Shown here one piece after another: positions 1 through 9,659 of a stretch of 32,793 bases of DNA. Numbering within the stretch: position 1 is the first letter of the stretch; each line of letters starts with the position of its first letter. Under the pieces are notes generated by a model, which was not told the DNA's origin, did no database searches, and was given only the letters and a program-made list of their open reading frames with translations. The translations under genes and the position numbers were made by a program. Source of the DNA: Gnetum montanum. Lineage: Eukaryota; Streptophyta; Gnetopsida; Gnetales; Gnetaceae. The stretch lies in NCBI GenBank assembly GCA_015680685.1, contig MNCI01004790.1, positions 95,703 through 128,495 of the forward strand, read 5' to 3'.

Positions 1-179
1 AGTAGAAAGGTACAAAGAGTATTGAATCCCCTTGAGGTCATACCCTTTTGAAACCTTTGATCCAAGTTTGGAAACTACTACGTTCATAAGTTCGTTAAAG
101 TTTCATGAAAAATGGACCTCATGCTCCAAAAACTAGGAAGACCATAGAGTTTTTAGATGGGAAGATGACATGGACTCAT
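1..179 (-). pseudogene. Nest-1 3' ORF start (env-position ORF), broken and cut by window edge
   Basis: Reading leftwards from an ATG at 179-177, the frame begins MSP and 48 codons later reads TSRGF, with several stops between. The same ATG context and an in-frame TSRGF 52 codons after ATG occur in Nest-3 at 9926, so this is a conserved coding sequence downstream of pol. The ATG lies four bases after an AG (184-183) preceded by a T-rich run, which resembles a splice acceptor, and Nest-3 has the same AG-GCAATGAGTCC arrangement. In Athila elements this position holds an envelope-like ORF made from spliced RNA; that role here is inference. I do not recognise the protein. Confidence 0.55.
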
Positions 180-484
180 TGCCTACTCCATGAAAAAAGA
201 AACTTTGTCTTAGTCGTGAGTCATCAAAATTCAAAAATAGAAATCAAACATTTAGTAATGAAAAACATTAAGTACAAACCACCATTAGCAAATAGCTATA
301 GCATCATTTTGTCTTGTTGGCAACAAAGCATTAAAATATAAAAGAAATTATAAAATATTCAAGAAAATTAAAATATACTAACGATGTTGTAAAACAAAAA
401 TTGGGAAACACAACAAAGTGTAAAACAAAAATGTATAAAAAAGTGAAACAAAAAAGTTGAAAAATTGAGAAGTCACTAGTATGG
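180..484 (-). other. Nest-1 spacer between pol and 3' ORF
   Basis: This AT-rich stretch is homologous to the spacer in Nest-3 (about 9660-9925): both carry T-rich runs, similar TTTTTGTTTTACA segments and the same acceptor-like end. No convincing coding frame is seen on either strand. It may be leader or intron sequence upstream of the 3' ORF. Confidence 0.5.
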
Positions 485-1711
485 TTAACACGGATGGCCA
501 TCTCCCCCATGAATAAGTTGAAATGAGGAGATCTAAAAAATTGAGCAATGTTGTCCATTTGATGAGGTGTTGCTTGCATTGACTTACTTAGGCATGTGAA
601 AAGGTTTAGGGTTTTTCATGTTGACTAGTTGCTTTTTATCTGGGCTCTTAGGTTTGTAGATCAACATGGCCCTAAAAGGAAAGGTTTTATAAATGATATA
701 AGGTCCTTCCCATAATGTTAGGTACTTAGTCCATTGTGGAACATGTGTGGGGTTTTAGTAAAGGATCTTATCTCTAGGTTGAAATTTTACTTTTCTTATT
801 ATAAGGTCATGGCATGTTTTGTTGAATGTTTTACACACTTCATTCAAGGACAGGGCCACCAATCTATTCTCATCTAGCATGCTAAGGTTGATCAATCTTT
901 CTTTCTATGCTAGGCTAAGGTCAAATTTAAGGTCATAAGTTACTGAAAGTGTATGTAGCTTGGATTAAATAGAAAGAGTTGGTAATTTTCCATACACTAT
1001 CTCATAGGGAGAGTAGTCTATAGGAAGTTTCCATGTTGAGTGGTATGCCCAGAGGGCATCGTTAATTTTTGTGCTCTAGTCTCTTCTATATTTGCTTATT
1101 GTTCTCATTAAGATTTTTATGAGTTCCCTATTGGTAACCTCAACTTGACTATTTTCTTGGGGGTGGTAAGGTGTTAATTTATGGTATACCCCCAAGCATT
1201 GCATGAGCTTGTAAAAGTAGAACCTGTAAAGTGAGTACCATTGTTAGAAATTAGTGCATGTGGCACTCCAAACCTATTTACAACATTCTATTGTACAAAT
1301 TGAGTAGCAATGGAAGATGTACAATAAGTGATGATTGCTGCTTCTACCTATTTGGGACAATAGTCAATAGCGACTATTATGTAAATTTTTTCATTTGACA
1401 TGGGTGTGATGGAACCCATGAAGTCAATTCCATAGATGTTAAAGTGTTCCAGTGGTTTAATCCACTACTAAGGCTCCTTCATTTGAGCATCATCCCACCA
1501 TCTTGTTGACTATGTTCACAAGAGCAGATGAATTGGTGGGAACCCTTGAAGATTGTTGGCTAGTAATACCCTACAACCATGCATCTCAATGCATGGTGAC
1601 CTCCATAAGGACCCTCATGAGCATCTTGGAGAATGCATATCTGATTAGCTTTAGTGACACACCAACGAACTAGGCCATCAATGCACACTTTATAAAGGTA
1701 TTTAGTGACAC
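485..1711 (-). pseudogene. Nest-1 integrase and pol C-terminus, degenerate
   Basis: Translated leftwards with stops ignored, this shows the order of a gypsy integrase. The HHCC zinc-binding region lies near 1690-1500, with GPYGGHH, GYY and a C-x2-C-like pair. The catalytic core starts with GIDFMG near 1420 and has a GTHF-like second block near 1230. DALWAYHSTWKLPI follows near 1050 and ends with SPYEIVYGKLPTL. The C-terminal basic region (near 720-640) includes GRTLYH and a proline/phenylalanine-rich stretch. Pol ends at TAA 487-485. The enzyme would insert the cDNA into the genome. Numerous stops make it non-functional. RNase H, which should precede it, is missing. Confidence 0.85.
501..520 (-). 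other. Nest-1 internal polypurine-like motif at pol end
   Basis: On the minus strand this reads TTATTCATGGGGGAGA within the last codons of pol. Nest-3 (9624-9643) and Nest-4 (18687-18708) have the same motif at the same place. It closely resembles the true PPT beside the 3' LTRs (TTTAGTCATGGGG). A second plus-strand priming site is possible. Confidence 0.45.
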
Positions 1712-1737
1712 ACCCTTGAAGATTGTTGGCTAGTAAT
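1542..1737 (-). repeat. Pair of 26-bp copies marking a rearranged RT/integrase junction
   Basis: A 26-bp sequence at 1712-1737 is identical to 1542-1567, which is its native place in the integrase zinc-finger region. A second pair, TTTAGTGACACACC, lies at 1650-1663 and 1701-1714. The extra copies sit exactly where RT joins integrase and RNase H has been lost, so they look like filler copied from nearby during deletion repair or template switching. Confidence 0.8.
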
Positions 1738-1739
1738 TG

Positions 1740-2362
1740 CTAGTAGTAGCTAGTGTGTCCAAGGAATGACTTAACAACTTTAACAATTTTTGATTGATGG
1801 GTTATTCCTTGGATGACCCTAATGTTTTTAGGGTTCACCTCAATCCTTGCTTGTGAGATTTTGTGCCCCAACATAACTGAGTTAAATATTGGTCTCCATA
1901 CACCTTTTAAGCACTTGCTCAAGGTTGTCTAGGCTTGCTCAAATGTAGCACCATAGGTGGAAGAGTCATCCATGAAGACTTCCACCTCACTACTAATCTT
2001 CTACTAAAAATGCTTAGGAAAAGGCATTGGAAAGTTACAGGGACATTGCATAGATCAAATGGCATCTTTCGATATGCAAAAGTTCCTCAAGGACTTGTGA
2101 ATGTTGTATTGGCCTGATCTTTTAGTGCATTTTGAATCTAGTTATAGCCACTATAACCATCTAGAAAGCTATAATAGCAATGCCTAGAGATAGTGTCAAA
2201 CACCTAGTTCATCAATGGCAATGGAAAATGATCTTTGTAGGTTACCATGTTTAATAGCCTAAAATCAATACACACACTCCACTTGTCACCTTTCTCTGGC
2301 ACAATCACAAGTGGGCTAATCCACTCATTGTCTACAACTGGATAGATGAACCCTGCCTTGAG
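1740..2362 (-). pseudogene. Nest-1 reverse transcriptase, degenerate
   Basis: Reading leftwards, the frame begins near 2360 with LLKAGFIYP and NEWISPLVIVP. It continues with a VCIDFRLLN-like block, DHFPLP and the SFLDGYSGYN core near 2150. The catalytic motif FMDD is at 1976-1965, followed by LGHKIS and SFLGHTSYY near 1740. These are the ordered blocks of a gypsy RT; FMDD is usual for Athila/Tat. In-frame stops are scattered through it. The N-terminal part is missing because gag is joined directly to RT near 2345-2362, out of frame, with a few bases of microhomology. RNase H does not follow. The short plus-strand ORF at 1935-2117 is antisense to this gene. Confidence 0.9.
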
Positions 2363-2809
2363 GAGTTGGATAATAAGCTTGCTATTGGTGGAATTGCCTG
2401 GGATTGCATTGAGAATAAGGTAATCTTCTAGGTTCTTGCCTTCTTGCTAGCTTAGGATATAGAGCATATATTCTAGACTCCTACAAGTGTGACACAACAA
2501 GGAAATATCCCTTAGGATGTTTAAATTGGCAAATGTCACACCCATCATCATCATTTGATTCTGACTCCACAACCTCTTCTACGATAGCATCCTTGTCCTT
2601 ACATCTTTGGTAGGCATGTTCAACTTCCTTTTTTCTCTTGGGATCATGATCACTACTTTACTCTTTGGATTTTTTTGCAATTTTTAAAGTAGTTTGGAAA
2701 TTTTCATCCAAAGATTTCCACATCTTATTCATCTTGGCTGAAATTTTGGAAATAGATTTTTAAATCGGCAAGGTTTTTTGTTGCACCACTTCTTCAAGTG
2801 ATGCCTTCC
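2345..2809 (-). pseudogene. Nest-1 gag C-terminal part (zinc-knuckle region), degenerate
   Basis: Continuation of the gag begun at 23826, after Nest-2. Leftwards it reads SLEEVV, then MWKSLDENFQTTLKI, an in-frame TAA at 2660-2658, a basic stretch, and then the knuckle CDICQFKHPKG at 2540-2499, whose last cysteine is changed. SHLxES and RRLPYSQCNPRQFHQ follow. The same order is seen in Nest-2 and Nest-3. The TAA lies 40 codons before the first knuckle cysteine, as in those two copies. The remaining Q/P-rich gag tail and the protease are deleted. Confidence 0.8.
2805..2809. repeat. Left target-site duplication of Nest-2 (CTTCC)
   Basis: Five bases directly before the Nest-2 5' LTR. The matching right flank is CTCTC at 22364-22368. 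An ancestral CTCCC with one C-to-T change in each copy explains both. Removing one copy restores the Nest-1 gag frame, which supports the call despite the mismatches. Confidence 0.6.
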
Positions 2810-3695
2810 TAATGAGCATTAAAGTATCACATTAATGGACCCCCATTGATGTGGCCCCATCTATGTGGTTTTCCCCTATTGACATGGTGTTTGTTGCATT
2901 TATGGGACCCCATTAATGTAGCTCCACAATAAAGTCTATAAATACACGCTCACTAACCATGTTTATGGGAGGCCAAGTCATAGTTGTAGCAAAGCTCTTA
3001 TAGTTTTGTCATTTGAGAGTTAGAATATTTCTCTGAGTGCTTGTAGTAGGAGTAAGAAAGTGTACGGATCTTTATTTGAGCATTGATGTACCTAAGCACA
3101 CAAGTGTGAATGGTAATAAAGACAAGCCTTTTGATCAAACCTTGCAACACTTAGAATAAATTAATGATTTATTTCTGCATCTACTATTTTCATTAAGTAT
3201 GCAATTAATTAAGCTAAACTAGAATTTAATTTATTAATTAAGTAATTAAGCTAAATAGATTAAACAGATAAGTATAACTCCTTCAAGAATAACATACAGC
3301 ACTTGGTCATCCCAGTGGCACTTATTGCTTAGTAGCCAGTAGTATTGTATGCATTTAGGATGTGTACAGAAAGTGGGACCAGATACTTATGTTAGGATTA
3401 GTTAGAGATTTCTTAATTAGTAGATTAAATTAGCTATTAAATTACTTGATTTATCTATTTTAAAGCACTAGGAATATAAAACATAAAATAATAAAAATCA
3501 TATGCCTCAATTACACATAACCATACCTTTGTACATCACAAGTGTAATTGGAAAGACAATGAATGATTGTTAGGGCATGTTCACTTCCTAAAGGCTAGTG
3601 CATCGGAAGACATAGAGTTCACGAAATTTGACCATATCATTCATGAACACTTAGTGATTCATATGATTGAGTGTAGGGGTACTCACCCCTCATCA
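2810..3695 (+). repeat. Nest-2 5' LTR
   Basis: It begins TAATGAGCAT (TGATGAGCAT in the 3' copy) and ends CTCATCA, giving the TGATGAG...CTCATCA terminal inverted repeat of this family. The U3 part holds several degenerate CCCCATnnATGTGG repeats before the TATA box. The 3' copy starts at 16261. PBS follows after one base. Confidence 0.88.
2937..2944 (+). promoter_or_regulatory. TATA box of Nest-2 5' LTR
   Basis: TATAAATA, placed 127 bases into the LTR. The identical octamer is at 16430-16437 in the 3' LTR. Confidence 0.7.
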
Positions 3696-3696
3696 T

Positions 3697-3714
3697 TGGT
3701 GCCATTAGTGAGGA
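3697..3714 (+). other. Nest-2 primer-binding site (tRNA-Asp), decayed
   Basis: TGGTGCCATTAGTGAGGA matches the complement of the plant tRNA-Asp(GUC) 3' end (TGGCGCCGTTGCCGGGGA) at 12 of 18 bases. Five of the six differences are transitions. It sits one base after the LTR end. Confidence 0.75.
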
Positions 3715-3849
3715 TTCTTTTTGTTTGAAACGTGTGCTATCTAGGTTTAGTGAACATCATTAACATCGTTGGAAGAACCCTAAGGTCAAAATCATTCTTA
3801 CAATAAATATAATCACATAAGCACACTAATATTTTATTTGTATTACAAA

Positions 3850-5351
3850 ATTTCTTCTTCTCATGGGCGTGATGATACTAAACTATTGGTTTCTCAAGAG
3901 TGCAAGGTGGTATATACTCATCTAGATAAGTATGTGCTTGACTTCACCTTCATCTTACATCAAGATGAACAACTATGATGGCGAGATATGGAAGTCAACA
4001 TTGTAATACCTCTTGATTGATATGTACCTAGGATGTTGCTTCAAATTCTTAGGAGCTTAGGCATCCAAGATCTCCAAGAGGAGTACGTTGTGCATGATTA
4101 CAACTACTGGGATTACCATCCCATTGAAACATAATGTAGGAGAAATTAACACCAAGAGAAGCACCATGAGATTATGAAGGAGAAATGGTTCACTAATCCC
4201 TTGTTCCTACTTAATCAAAGTGATAATAAGGATCCTTCCTTTGGGGGTTCTCAACATGAAGATTCTCCACCCCTTGTTATTGATGATGGGGGTGCGGCCC
4301 TAAATCTATAGTCCACTATCAACAATCTAAGTTCAAATAAAAATGGAAGTTAAGGCAGGGACTCAAACAAGCATTAAGATGACAAGAAAACTGATGAACA
4401 TGACCATGACAATCATAGAGGAGTTGGTAGACACCATGGTGGTGGTAGTCCTCCTCCCTCTTCACCCTCTTCATTTGCATCTTCTTCTTCCTCTTTTAGT
4501 TCTGATAAACACCATAGAAAGAACAATTGTGACGAAGGGGAATAGTGGGATAACAATGATAATCATTGGGCCCACCATGAACAAAGGGGTAGCAGAGGAT
4601 GTCATCAACATTATTGAAATAATGATGATGATGAGCCTTTGTTGGTAACTTGGAGCATGATAAATATTACAGAGGCCATAAAAATTCCAACTAGGCATGT
4701 GAAAGATTGTCAAATTAGATGACTTGATAGAAACAATATTTCAAAATTTGAGAGGGATATAACTTTGATCTACAAAGATATCTTCAAGCTTTTGATGATG
4801 CCTATGACTTACAAAATATTGAAAATAATTGGCAGAAATTAAAGCTATTTCTTAGGACACTCATGAAGGAAGTAGAAAGCTAGTACTAGTTCTTAGAGTC
4901 AGAAACCATCCCTAGGTGGAGTATGATGCTAGAGTTATTTAATGATAAGTATTAGAAATACTCTAGAGTGTCTAATCTAAAAGGTAGATCTAAGGATGGA
5001 AGCAAGGAAACCATGAACCCATGGATAACACCATGGAAAGATATTATTCTCTCATCCATCGATGCCATAGCCATGGTTATTCTCAATGGGAATAAATTTG
5101 CCATATCCTAGATGGGCCTAGATTAGAAATGAGAAGAACTCTTAGGGTCTATGCCCAATGGAGACTATCAGAACTCAAAGCCCATAAAATTCAAAGGCTA
5201 ATAAAGTATGTAGTAAAAGAAGAAGGATAGTTAAGGAAATAGGAAAGTGTTGAAGAATACAACATGGATCCTTCCATCAGAAAGAGGAAGGTCCAATTTT
5301 GTGACAGTGAGGAAGAGTCATCTCTTGATGAGATGGTAAACAGAAAGACCT
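3850..5351 (+). pseudogene. Nest-2 gag, N-terminal and capsid part, degenerate
   Basis: The frame runs from a position where Nest-3 has ATG and this copy has ATT (3850), then SSSHG. VVYTHLDKY, FTFILHQDEQL and a WRDM segment are shared with the other copies. A His/Asp/Ser-rich linker follows near 4370-4640. The capsid-like gag domain lies near 4760-5200, with LFLRTLMKEVES, RWSMMLELFNDKY and VSNLKGRS. An SEEESSLDEMVNRKTL stretch then runs to the Nest-3 insertion. Stops are frequent, many at W or Q positions. The open stretch at 4343-4648 is a different frame across the linker, not a gene. Confidence 0.8.
5347..5351. repeat. Left target-site duplication of Nest-3 (GACCT)
   Basis: GACCT directly before the LTR start; an identical GACCT is at 12293-12297. 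Removing one copy rejoins the Nest-2 gag frame. Confidence 0.95.
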
Positions 5352-5358
5352 TGATGGG

Positions 5359-5392
5359 ATGCGATATCATGTCCTTTCCTACGATATCGCAT
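5359..5392. promoter_or_regulatory. U3 inverted repeat with 14-base loop
   Basis: Two perfect 10-bp arms, ATGCGATATC and GATATCGCAT, about 30 bases before the TATA box. GATATC-type motifs recur in the Nest-4 LTR, so this may be a promoter element; function is not shown. Confidence 0.5.
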
Positions 5393-5420
5393 ATGCAATA
5401 TCACAGCCTACCGCTAGTTC

Positions 5421-5428
5421 TATAAATA
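5421..5428 (+). promoter_or_regulatory. TATA box of Nest-3 5' LTR
   Basis: TATAAATA followed by AGAGG; conserved at 11572-11579 in the 3' LTR. Confidence 0.75.
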
Positions 5429-6141
5429 AGAGGCGGCTCTCCCTTGTTTCTCCATCTAGATCTAGACCCTGGCCAAACTCTTGCCATTTTTCCATTCCAG
5501 TGTTAGAATAATTTCCATGTGCCCGCAGTGGGAGTCCAAAAGTGAACGGATCTTTATTTGAGTAATTCTGTACTAGAGCACACAATTGTGTACGGCAATA
5601 AAGATAAAATTTTGGATAAACCTTGTAATATATGGACTAAGCTAAATAGGACTTTAATTATTGTTAATTTTTAAATGCTTTCTTAAGGACTTAATCTCTC
5701 TCAATCCTCAGCTCTCATAGTTAAGTGCATTCAATACAACCGCTTCGAGCACATGCGCCACGCTTGGTAATCCTAGTAACGAATAGCGTTTGGTAATCCC
5801 AGTAGCATTGCATTGGTTCAGGGTGTGAAACGGCAAGTGGAAATGGATACTGATGCTAGGGTAATTAAGGATTAGTTAGTTAAAGTTAGTTACTTAGTCT
5901 CTTCACCCTTTCCTCTCTTAGCATAGGCGATAAAAAAATAAAAGATATAAAAATCACATGCCTCAAGCTTACTTAATCATACAATCATGAAAAATACAAG
6001 TAAGCTTGGGAGGACAACAATTGATTAACCTTAGGTGTTCCACAAAGCATGTAGGCACTTAGTCTATGGAGTTTGACTGGATTGCACGTGTAATGCTCGT
6101 ATTTGTATGGTTGAGTGTAGGGGTACCTTGCCACTCATCAT

Positions 6142-6159
6142 TGGCACCGTTGCCAAGGA
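6142..6159 (+). other. Nest-3 primer-binding site for tRNA-Asp
   Basis: TGGCACCGTTGCCAAGGA matches TGGCGCCGTTGCCGGGGA at 15 of 18 bases, and all three differences are G-to-A. This is the best preserved PBS in the window and identifies the primer as tRNA-Asp(GUC). Confidence 0.88.
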
Positions 6160-6285
6160 CTAAGTTGTTTATGCGCTAAGTAGAACATAGGAAATCATCC
6201 ACATAATTAGGAGGCTTAAATGAATCCTTAGGGTTAATCAGAAGAAAAATTAAACAATGGTCAATAGCACACTGACAAGATAACA

Positions 6286-8744
6286 ATGTCTTCTTCTTCT
6301 CATAAAAGCACTTCACCACCTAGGGATCACACAAGAGATAGTCAGCGGCACAACATACATAACCAAGAACCACCAATTCCTCAAGACTATCAGGTAGTGT
6401 ATACTCATCATGATAAGTATATACCCAATTTTACCTTTATCCTCCATCAGGATGAACAACTGCGTTGGCGAGACTTGCAAGGTAACATAGTGCTACCCCC
6501 AGATCGAGCAGTCCCTAACATGCTCCTTCGTGCTCTTGCACGGATGGACATAATGCAACTATATGCTGAATACATTGCATGTGATTACGACACAAGGATT
6601 ACCATCCCACAGTGGCACAATGTCTAAGGGACTCACAGCAGGAGAGTTATCACACATCGTTGAAGGGAAAAGTACCCCCTAATGCTTCACCCATCATAAG
6701 AGAAATCAAAGGTGGTGAACCTATCTTAATAGGTTCTCCACAAAATGATGTTCTCCCTCCTAATGATAGTGAGAAGGTGGTGTATCAGAACCTTCAATCC
6801 ATGATACAAAACCTTGGTTTTGATTTCCACGAACACCAAGTGTTTAATGAGGCAACACAAGCACAAGATAAGGGCGAGCATTCTGATCGTCATCACGATC
6901 GGGGTAGAGATCATCAAAGGGAAGGTAGGAAACATCATCATGGAAATGGTTCTCCTTCCTCTTCCCCTTCATTGCAACATTCACCCTCTCCTTACACATC
7001 CAGACGTAGTCACAAAGAGCCCAACAGTGAGGATAAGGGTAAGGATAAGAAAAATGAGAAACATTGACGAGAGAGTTGAGAGCGAGGACAAGGGAACTCT
7101 AGGGAATCAAGGCATGGAAGAAGGAAAAGTAGGGAACCGCGTAGACATCACAGATGCCATGAGAGAGACGACCATGATGAACCCCTACTTGCAACCTGAA
7201 GCATGTTAGACATTACGAAGGCTGTTAGAATACCTACAAGGCACCAAAAAGATAGCTGGATCAAGAGACTAGACATGAATAATATCCCACGATTTGAGGG
7301 GGGATACAACACTGATCTGCAGAACCACTTATAGGCATTTCATGATGCATGTGCCTTGAAAAACATTGAAAATGAGTGGAAAAAATTAAAGCTATTCCCA
7401 AGGACACTCATAAAAGAAGTAGAAAGCTGGTACTAGTCGTTAGAACCGGAAACTATTAGGAGGTGGAGTACGATGATAGAACTGTTTAATGATAAATATC
7501 ATACGTACTCCTAAGTGTCCAACTTACGAAAAAAAATCCAAGGATGGAAGTAGGAAACTCATGAATCCTTGGATGCTACCATGGATCGATATTATGCACT
7601 ATTACATCATTACCTGGGCCATGGGTACACACAATGAGATCAACTTCGCCATCTCGTAGATGGGCTAAGACATGAAACCAGGAGAACCCTTGAGACATAT
7701 GCCCAAGGGAGATTATCTGAACTTAGGTCCCATGAGGTTCATAGATTGTTGGAGCAATTAGCTAAGGAAGAAGGAGAGCTACAAAAAAGAGAAAGCACTA
7801 AAGAATATAACAATGATCCATCCCTCTAAAAGAGGGGAGTGAGATTCTACGAGGAGGAGGATGAGTCACCACTCGAAGAGTTGGTGAATAGAAAAACCTT
7901 ACCTCTTCAAAAGTTGACAATTAAAGTGTCAGCTAAGGTAGACCAAATGTGGGACTCCTTAGATAGTAGATTTGAAAACGTTCTCAAAATCATAGAGGAG
8001 TTTAAGGAGTGAGGTAATGACTATGATAAAAAGAAAAAGAGAGACATGGACCATGCACGTAACAACAGTAAGGGTAAAATGGCTATCACCAAAGAGGTTC
8101 TGGATTCTGATACGGACAATGACAGTGGATGTGAGATATGCCAATATGACCATTCTAAGGGATGTTGCCCAATAATCTCGCATCTGCAAGAGTCTTGGGT
8201 GTATGCACTCAACCCACGACTTAACAAATGGCAAGCACCCCAAAGGTTACCTTATCCCCAAGGTAACCCAAGGTAGTTCCACCAACCTTTAACATATTAT
8301 CCAAGTGGAACTTTGCCACAACCTATTGAGCAATACCAGCAGTGGAAATACCCACAATCATGGGGGATGCCACCATCAAGGCAAGAATGCCCTTACCAAC
8401 AACTAGATCCATATGGCTACTATGTGCAATAGCAAATCTCTCCACCTGACTCTGTTGGTCATGTGACACCACAACGTCACTACCAAAATCGGGAGTATTA
8501 TAGGACTCCTTCTCCTATGAGAGACACACCACATACATACCATCCTCCAAACCCATCTGCAACTCTCACACCAATAGCTCCATTACCACCTGCTCCAACG
8601 ATGCAAGGGGAACTCCCCACTCAACTACAACAACGCAATGCTACGAGAGCTACAAACCTTCAACCTGCTACTGGTTCTAACAATCGTACAAAGAGAAGAC
8701 CTTTCTTCAGAACCAACAGTCCAAACAACCTCTCATTACTATAA
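6286..8744 (+). pseudogene. Nest-3 gag, best preserved copy
   Basis: ATG 6286 opens MSSSSHKSTSPPRDH. A one-base frame change occurs near 6612. After that, one frame continues for about 3 kb into protease. Order: N-terminal region with FTFILHQDEQLRWRDL; His/Arg/Ser-rich linker (6850-7170); capsid-like domain near 7280-7720 with FPRTLIKEVESWY, RRWSTMIELFNDKY and VSNLRKK; a charged region ending PLEELVNRKTLPLQ; an in-frame TGA at 8010; zinc knuckle CEICQYDHSKGCC at 8130-8171; then a Q/P/Y-rich tail to 8744. The first stop in the tail (TAA 8742) looks like CAA-to-TAA, since the frame goes on into protease. Other stops mostly replace W, Q or R codons. Confidence 0.85.
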
Positions 8745-9592
8745 GTGGTTGAGCCTCTAAATGCTCCTCCATCAAATAAGGCTTCAGAGCCCCCTTCAAA
8801 CCAAAAATAGAGCTTAACGCACATGGTTATGTTAACACATACCGTCACTAACTCGATTAAGGTGGGCCACCTTCCCAGGTAATTCTCTAATCCTAGAAGC
8901 CCCCTAATTTATCTCCAAGTCGTTGGGAATAAACCATGTAAAGCTCTTTTGGACTTAGGTTATGGAGTCAAATTAATATTAGAAGAGATGTATAAAGCTT
9001 GGAACCTGCCTCCATTAAAGAAGAGAAATATTTGCTTAGAGCTGGCTAACTAGTCCATCATTGTTCCCTTGGGAATGGTGGAGGACATTGTTACCACTAT
9101 GGGTGGTTATTCATATCCAGCTAATTTCCTAGTGATACAAGTGAACAATAACAAAGGGGACTTCCCAATAATAATGGGAAGGGCATGGCTAAGTACCATA
9201 AACGCATGACTAGGAATCCATGATCTTTCCTTGGAAATATCTAAGGAAAACACTCATGGAAAGATCAAGAAGAAGAAGGTTCTGTGCATCACATACAGTG
9301 ACACTGAGGGTGATGGCATATAGGAATGTTCAGCATTGCCTACATGCAACCGGTGTGCACCAGAAGTTAACATACAAAGGTGCCTATATGTAGCAACTAC
9401 ACAACAAGAGAACACCTAGTGGTTGATAGCTAATCAAAAGAGCAACTCATCAATGTGCATGGAATGAACTGAGGGAACAACTTGCACCCACAACGAAAGC
9501 ATAGATACATTGGAACATAAGTGCCGCCAACTTCCAACCCTAAACCTGAAAAAATCAATTGGGAGAAGTTGGACACTTCTAAATAATTCAAA
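8745..9592 (+). pseudogene. Nest-3 retroviral-type aspartic protease and following linker, degenerate
   Basis: It stays in the gag frame. The active-site region is ALLDLGYGVKLI (D at 8952), compared with the usual DLGAS of plant gypsy proteases, so the residues after DLG are altered. Next are PLGMVEDIV, SYPANFLVIQV and the flap/C-terminal block FPIIMGRAWLSTINA near 9160-9210. It would cut the Gag-Pol polyprotein. A linker follows with NIQRCLYVATTQQE and NWEKLDTS, which has a counterpart in Nest-2 (13220-13450). At about 9592 the sequence jumps to the end of pol, so RT, RNase H and integrase are missing. Stops at W and Q positions are present. Confidence 0.85.
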
Positions 9593-9659
9593 TAAGTGCT
9601 CATTATTTCAGATCTCTCCCTTTCAACTTAGTCATGGGGAAGATGGCCACCTATGCTGA
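9593..9659 (+). pseudogene. Nest-3 residual pol C-terminus
   Basis: ISPFQLSHGEDGHLC then TGA (9657-9659) matches the end of pol in Nest-1 (stop at 487-485). It proves that the internal deletion removed the middle of pol and left its last codons. Confidence 0.7.
9624..9643 (+). other. Nest-3 internal polypurine-like motif at pol end
   Basis: CAACTTAGTCATGGGGAAGA. It differs little from the true PPT of the same element (TTTAGTCATGGGGGTA at 11521-11536), with about 1.9 kb between them. Confidence 0.5.

Larger units (their letters stand above)
5352..6140 (+). repeat. Nest-3 5' LTR
   Basis: It starts TGATGGGATGCG and ends ACTCATCA. It contains a perfect 10-bp inverted repeat (ATGCGATATC at 5359-5368, GATATCGCAT at 5383-5392) that the 3' LTR lacks on one side. 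A TATA box is at 5421. PBS follows one base after the end. Confidence 0.93.

Noticed and set aside
1935-2117. 60-codon open frame on the plus strand
   Set aside because: It is antisense to the Nest-1 reverse transcriptase, which shows clear RT motifs on the minus strand.
4343-4713. Open frames on both strands over the His/Asp/Ser-rich linker of Nest-2 gag
   Set aside because: They are other frames of a low-complexity gag linker; the homologous gag frame is the one shared with Nest-1 and Nest-3.
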